DNA of 5,302 nt. Origin: Candidatus Berkelbacteria bacterium (GTDB lineage: Bacteria > Patescibacteriota > UBA1384 > VFKW01). Positions 4,364 through 5,302 of this stretch are shown one piece after another. The position numbers and the translations under genes are program-made. Below the pieces are notes generated by a model. It was not told the DNA's origin, made no database searches, and saw nothing but the letters and a program-made list of their open reading frames with translations. The stretch lies in the NCBI GenBank assembly GCA_009885355.1, contig VFKW01000125.1:1-5302 (forward strand), read 5' to 3'. Numbering within the stretch: the first letter of the stretch is position 1; each line of letters starts with the position of its first letter.

Positions 4364-4627
4364 CTAATCTTTATCTTTGTCTTTAGCTGACTTTTTATAA
4401 TCGGCAATCGTCGAAAGAATTTCAGAAATACCTTTTCCAACCGTCGCAACATTCAATACAGCAGGGATCAATCTGACTAGCGAATCGCTAACCGTACCAG
4501 ATACTCTCGTCCAACTATTAAGAACATGGTTGGCGCGATAAAGCGTCAAAATCAGCATTCCTATCACGACGAGCAAGCCAACTAAGGCCAAAACGAACAA
4601 CCAGTCCACAAAACTTGATTCTAACAT
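4364..4627 (-). CDS. Small single-span membrane protein, function unknown
   Basis: An 87-residue protein that I do not recognise. Residues 8-30 form a clear hydrophobic membrane span (LFVLALVGLLVVIGMLILTL is its core). Residues about 34-78 can form an amphipathic helix with regularly spaced Val, Leu and Ile, and the last residues are a soluble Lys/Asp tail (KDKDKD). This layout resembles small DUF948/YtxH-like envelope proteins, but I see no diagnostic motif. The ATG has a strong ribosome-binding site, AAGGAGGG at 4632-4639. It lies 39 bases after the MscS-like gene and 76 bases before htrA on the same strand, so it is probably in one operon with both. It ends in TAG. Confidence 0.85.
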   Translation of the reverse strand: MLESSFVDWLFVLALVGLLVVIGMLILTLYRANHVLNSWTRVSGTVSDSLVRLIPAVLNVATVGKGISEILSTIADYKKSAKDKDKD

Positions 4628-4666
4628 TAAACCCTCCTTATAGTACCTACATATATAATATTAAGC

Positions 4667-5188
4667 TTATTTTTTACCAACGTCAAGCACGATAAATTGC
4701 CCCTTATCCAAAAATGAATTCGGAATAATATGCAAATGACCGTCCTTGCTTCGAACCCGTATCTTTCTAAGATCAATTCTTTCCACTACTCCCTCAAAAT
4801 CAGCCGTTTTAATTGTCTCTCCGATCCTGAAATCAGGGTCTTTGGCTAAAAACAAGCCCGATAAAATATCTGAAACCAGAAAATTCGCCCCGGAAGCCAG
4901 CAATATTCCAAATATTGCCACTGATCCTGATAAAGCCAATGCTACTTGCGGCAACCCAAGGCTCTGAAAAACCAAAGCCAATAATATTGCCCATAAAACC
5001 ACACTAGCTAAAGACAAAATCATCTGTTTAACTGCTTTTTCTACCCTCACCAACCTCAAGGCCCATTTAATCATAATTTTAATAACAAACAAGGCCAAAT
5101 ATCCAACCATCAAAGCCAAAACCGCGTTTGGCAATTTTGGCAAAACATGAATTACCGGATTTGCAAAAGCATTATAAACACTATCCAA
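4667..5188 (-). CDS. Minimal MscS-like mechanosensitive channel protein (TTG start)
   Basis: A 173-residue membrane protein of the MscS family, which releases solutes when membrane tension rises. There are three membrane spans (about 20-44, 54-76 and 80-114). The third is the glycine- and alanine-rich pore helix (ALSGSVAIFGILLASGANFL). A beta domain follows at about 117-165, with the signature FRIGETIKTADFEGVVERI, LRKIRVRSKDGHLH and IIPNSFL. The protein then stops: the C-terminal alpha/beta vestibule domain of the 286-residue E. coli MscS is missing. The TTG start is supported by a very strong AGGAGGGG site at 5192-5199 and the absence of any upstream in-frame ATG; the next Met is residue 27, inside the first span. 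The ribosome-binding site overlaps the stop of the preceding gene, showing tight operon coupling. Confidence 0.9.
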   Translation of the reverse strand: MDSVYNAFANPVIHVLPKLPNAVLALMVGYLALFVIKIMIKWALRLVRVEKAVKQMILSLASVVLWAILLALVFQSLGLPQVALALSGSVAIFGILLASGANFLVSDILSGLFLAKDPDFRIGETIKTADFEGVVERIDLRKIRVRSKDGHLHIIPNSFLDKGQFIVLDVGKK

Positions 5189-5191
5189 AGT

Positions 5192-5199
5192 CCCCTCCT
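5192..5199 (-). promoter_or_regulatory. Strong ribosome-binding site deciding the TTG start of the MscS-like gene
   Basis: The minus strand reads TAGGAGGGGACTTTG. The Shine-Dalgarno core AGGAGG lies five bases before the TTG, and its first bases are part of the TAG stop codon of the upstream gene. Confidence 0.85.
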
Positions 5200-5302
5200 A
5201 TTTATCCAAGAAAATTACATAATTACTATCTGCAAGATCAAGCGCGTTATTTCGTGTAATAGCAGCAGGGATAACAGTATCTTTTGATTTTGAAATAATC
5301 AA
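5198..5302 (-). CDS. C-terminal end of an unrecognised protein (runs off the right edge)
   Basis: An open frame enters at the right edge and ends in TAG at 5198-5200, giving 34 codons. The last residues are NNALDLADSNYVIFLDK. It is too short to show a start or a domain, and I do not recognise the family. It is read as coding because it stays open to the window edge, has ordinary codon use, and its stop is fused to the ribosome-binding site of the next gene, a typical operon junction. An A/T-rich non-coding leader is the alternative. Confidence 0.6.
   Translation of the reverse strand: MIISKSKDTVIPAAITRNNALDLADSNYVIFLDK

Overview
The window looks like a piece of a small-genome bacterial chromosome, most likely from the Candidate Phyla Radiation (Patescibacteria). 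Three things support this: the shortened release factor 1, the NLPY variant of PrmC, and intergenic spaces packed with short palindromic and tandem repeats of a kind I recall from such genomes. This placement is inference (about 0.6), since no marker is complete enough to name a lineage. The standard code fits: htrA ends in TGA, other genes end in TAA or TAG, and no gene has an internal TGA, so the UGA=Gly code of Gracilibacteria/SR1 is unlikely.

Layout. On the minus strand, positions 1-633 hold a ribosomal protein pair: rpmE (bL31) followed by the first 114 codons of rpsB (uS2), which runs off the left edge. The two genes share one base. Positions 634-1014 are a 381-base divergent intergenic region. 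It holds a plausible rpmE promoter and leader, a patchwork of four repeat types, and a plausible prfA promoter. On the plus strand, prfA (release factor 1) and prmC (release-factor glutamine methyltransferase) overlap by 20 bases. This is a functional pair, because PrmC methylates the GGQ glutamine of RF1. A strong bidirectional terminator at 2843-2875 separates them from a second minus-strand cluster, read right to left: the C-terminus of an unrecognised protein, a minimal MscS-like channel with a TTG start, an 87-residue single-span membrane protein, and a membrane-anchored HtrA/DegP-like serine protease with a PDZ domain. That cluster looks like a cell-envelope or envelope-stress operon.

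The most interesting signal is repeat sequence inside essential genes. A degenerate palindromic element sits in frame within prmC, inside an insertion of about 26 residues. A heptad A/T repeat encodes the PrmC linker before the SAM-binding motif. A related palindrome encodes the tail of bL31 directly upstream of the rpsB ribosome-binding site. This resembles the protein-coding palindromic elements of Rickettsia. A second signal is that prfA appears to be transcribed leaderless, from a promoter whose -10 box lies 10 bases upstream of the ATG. No wholly new defence or mobile system is visible.
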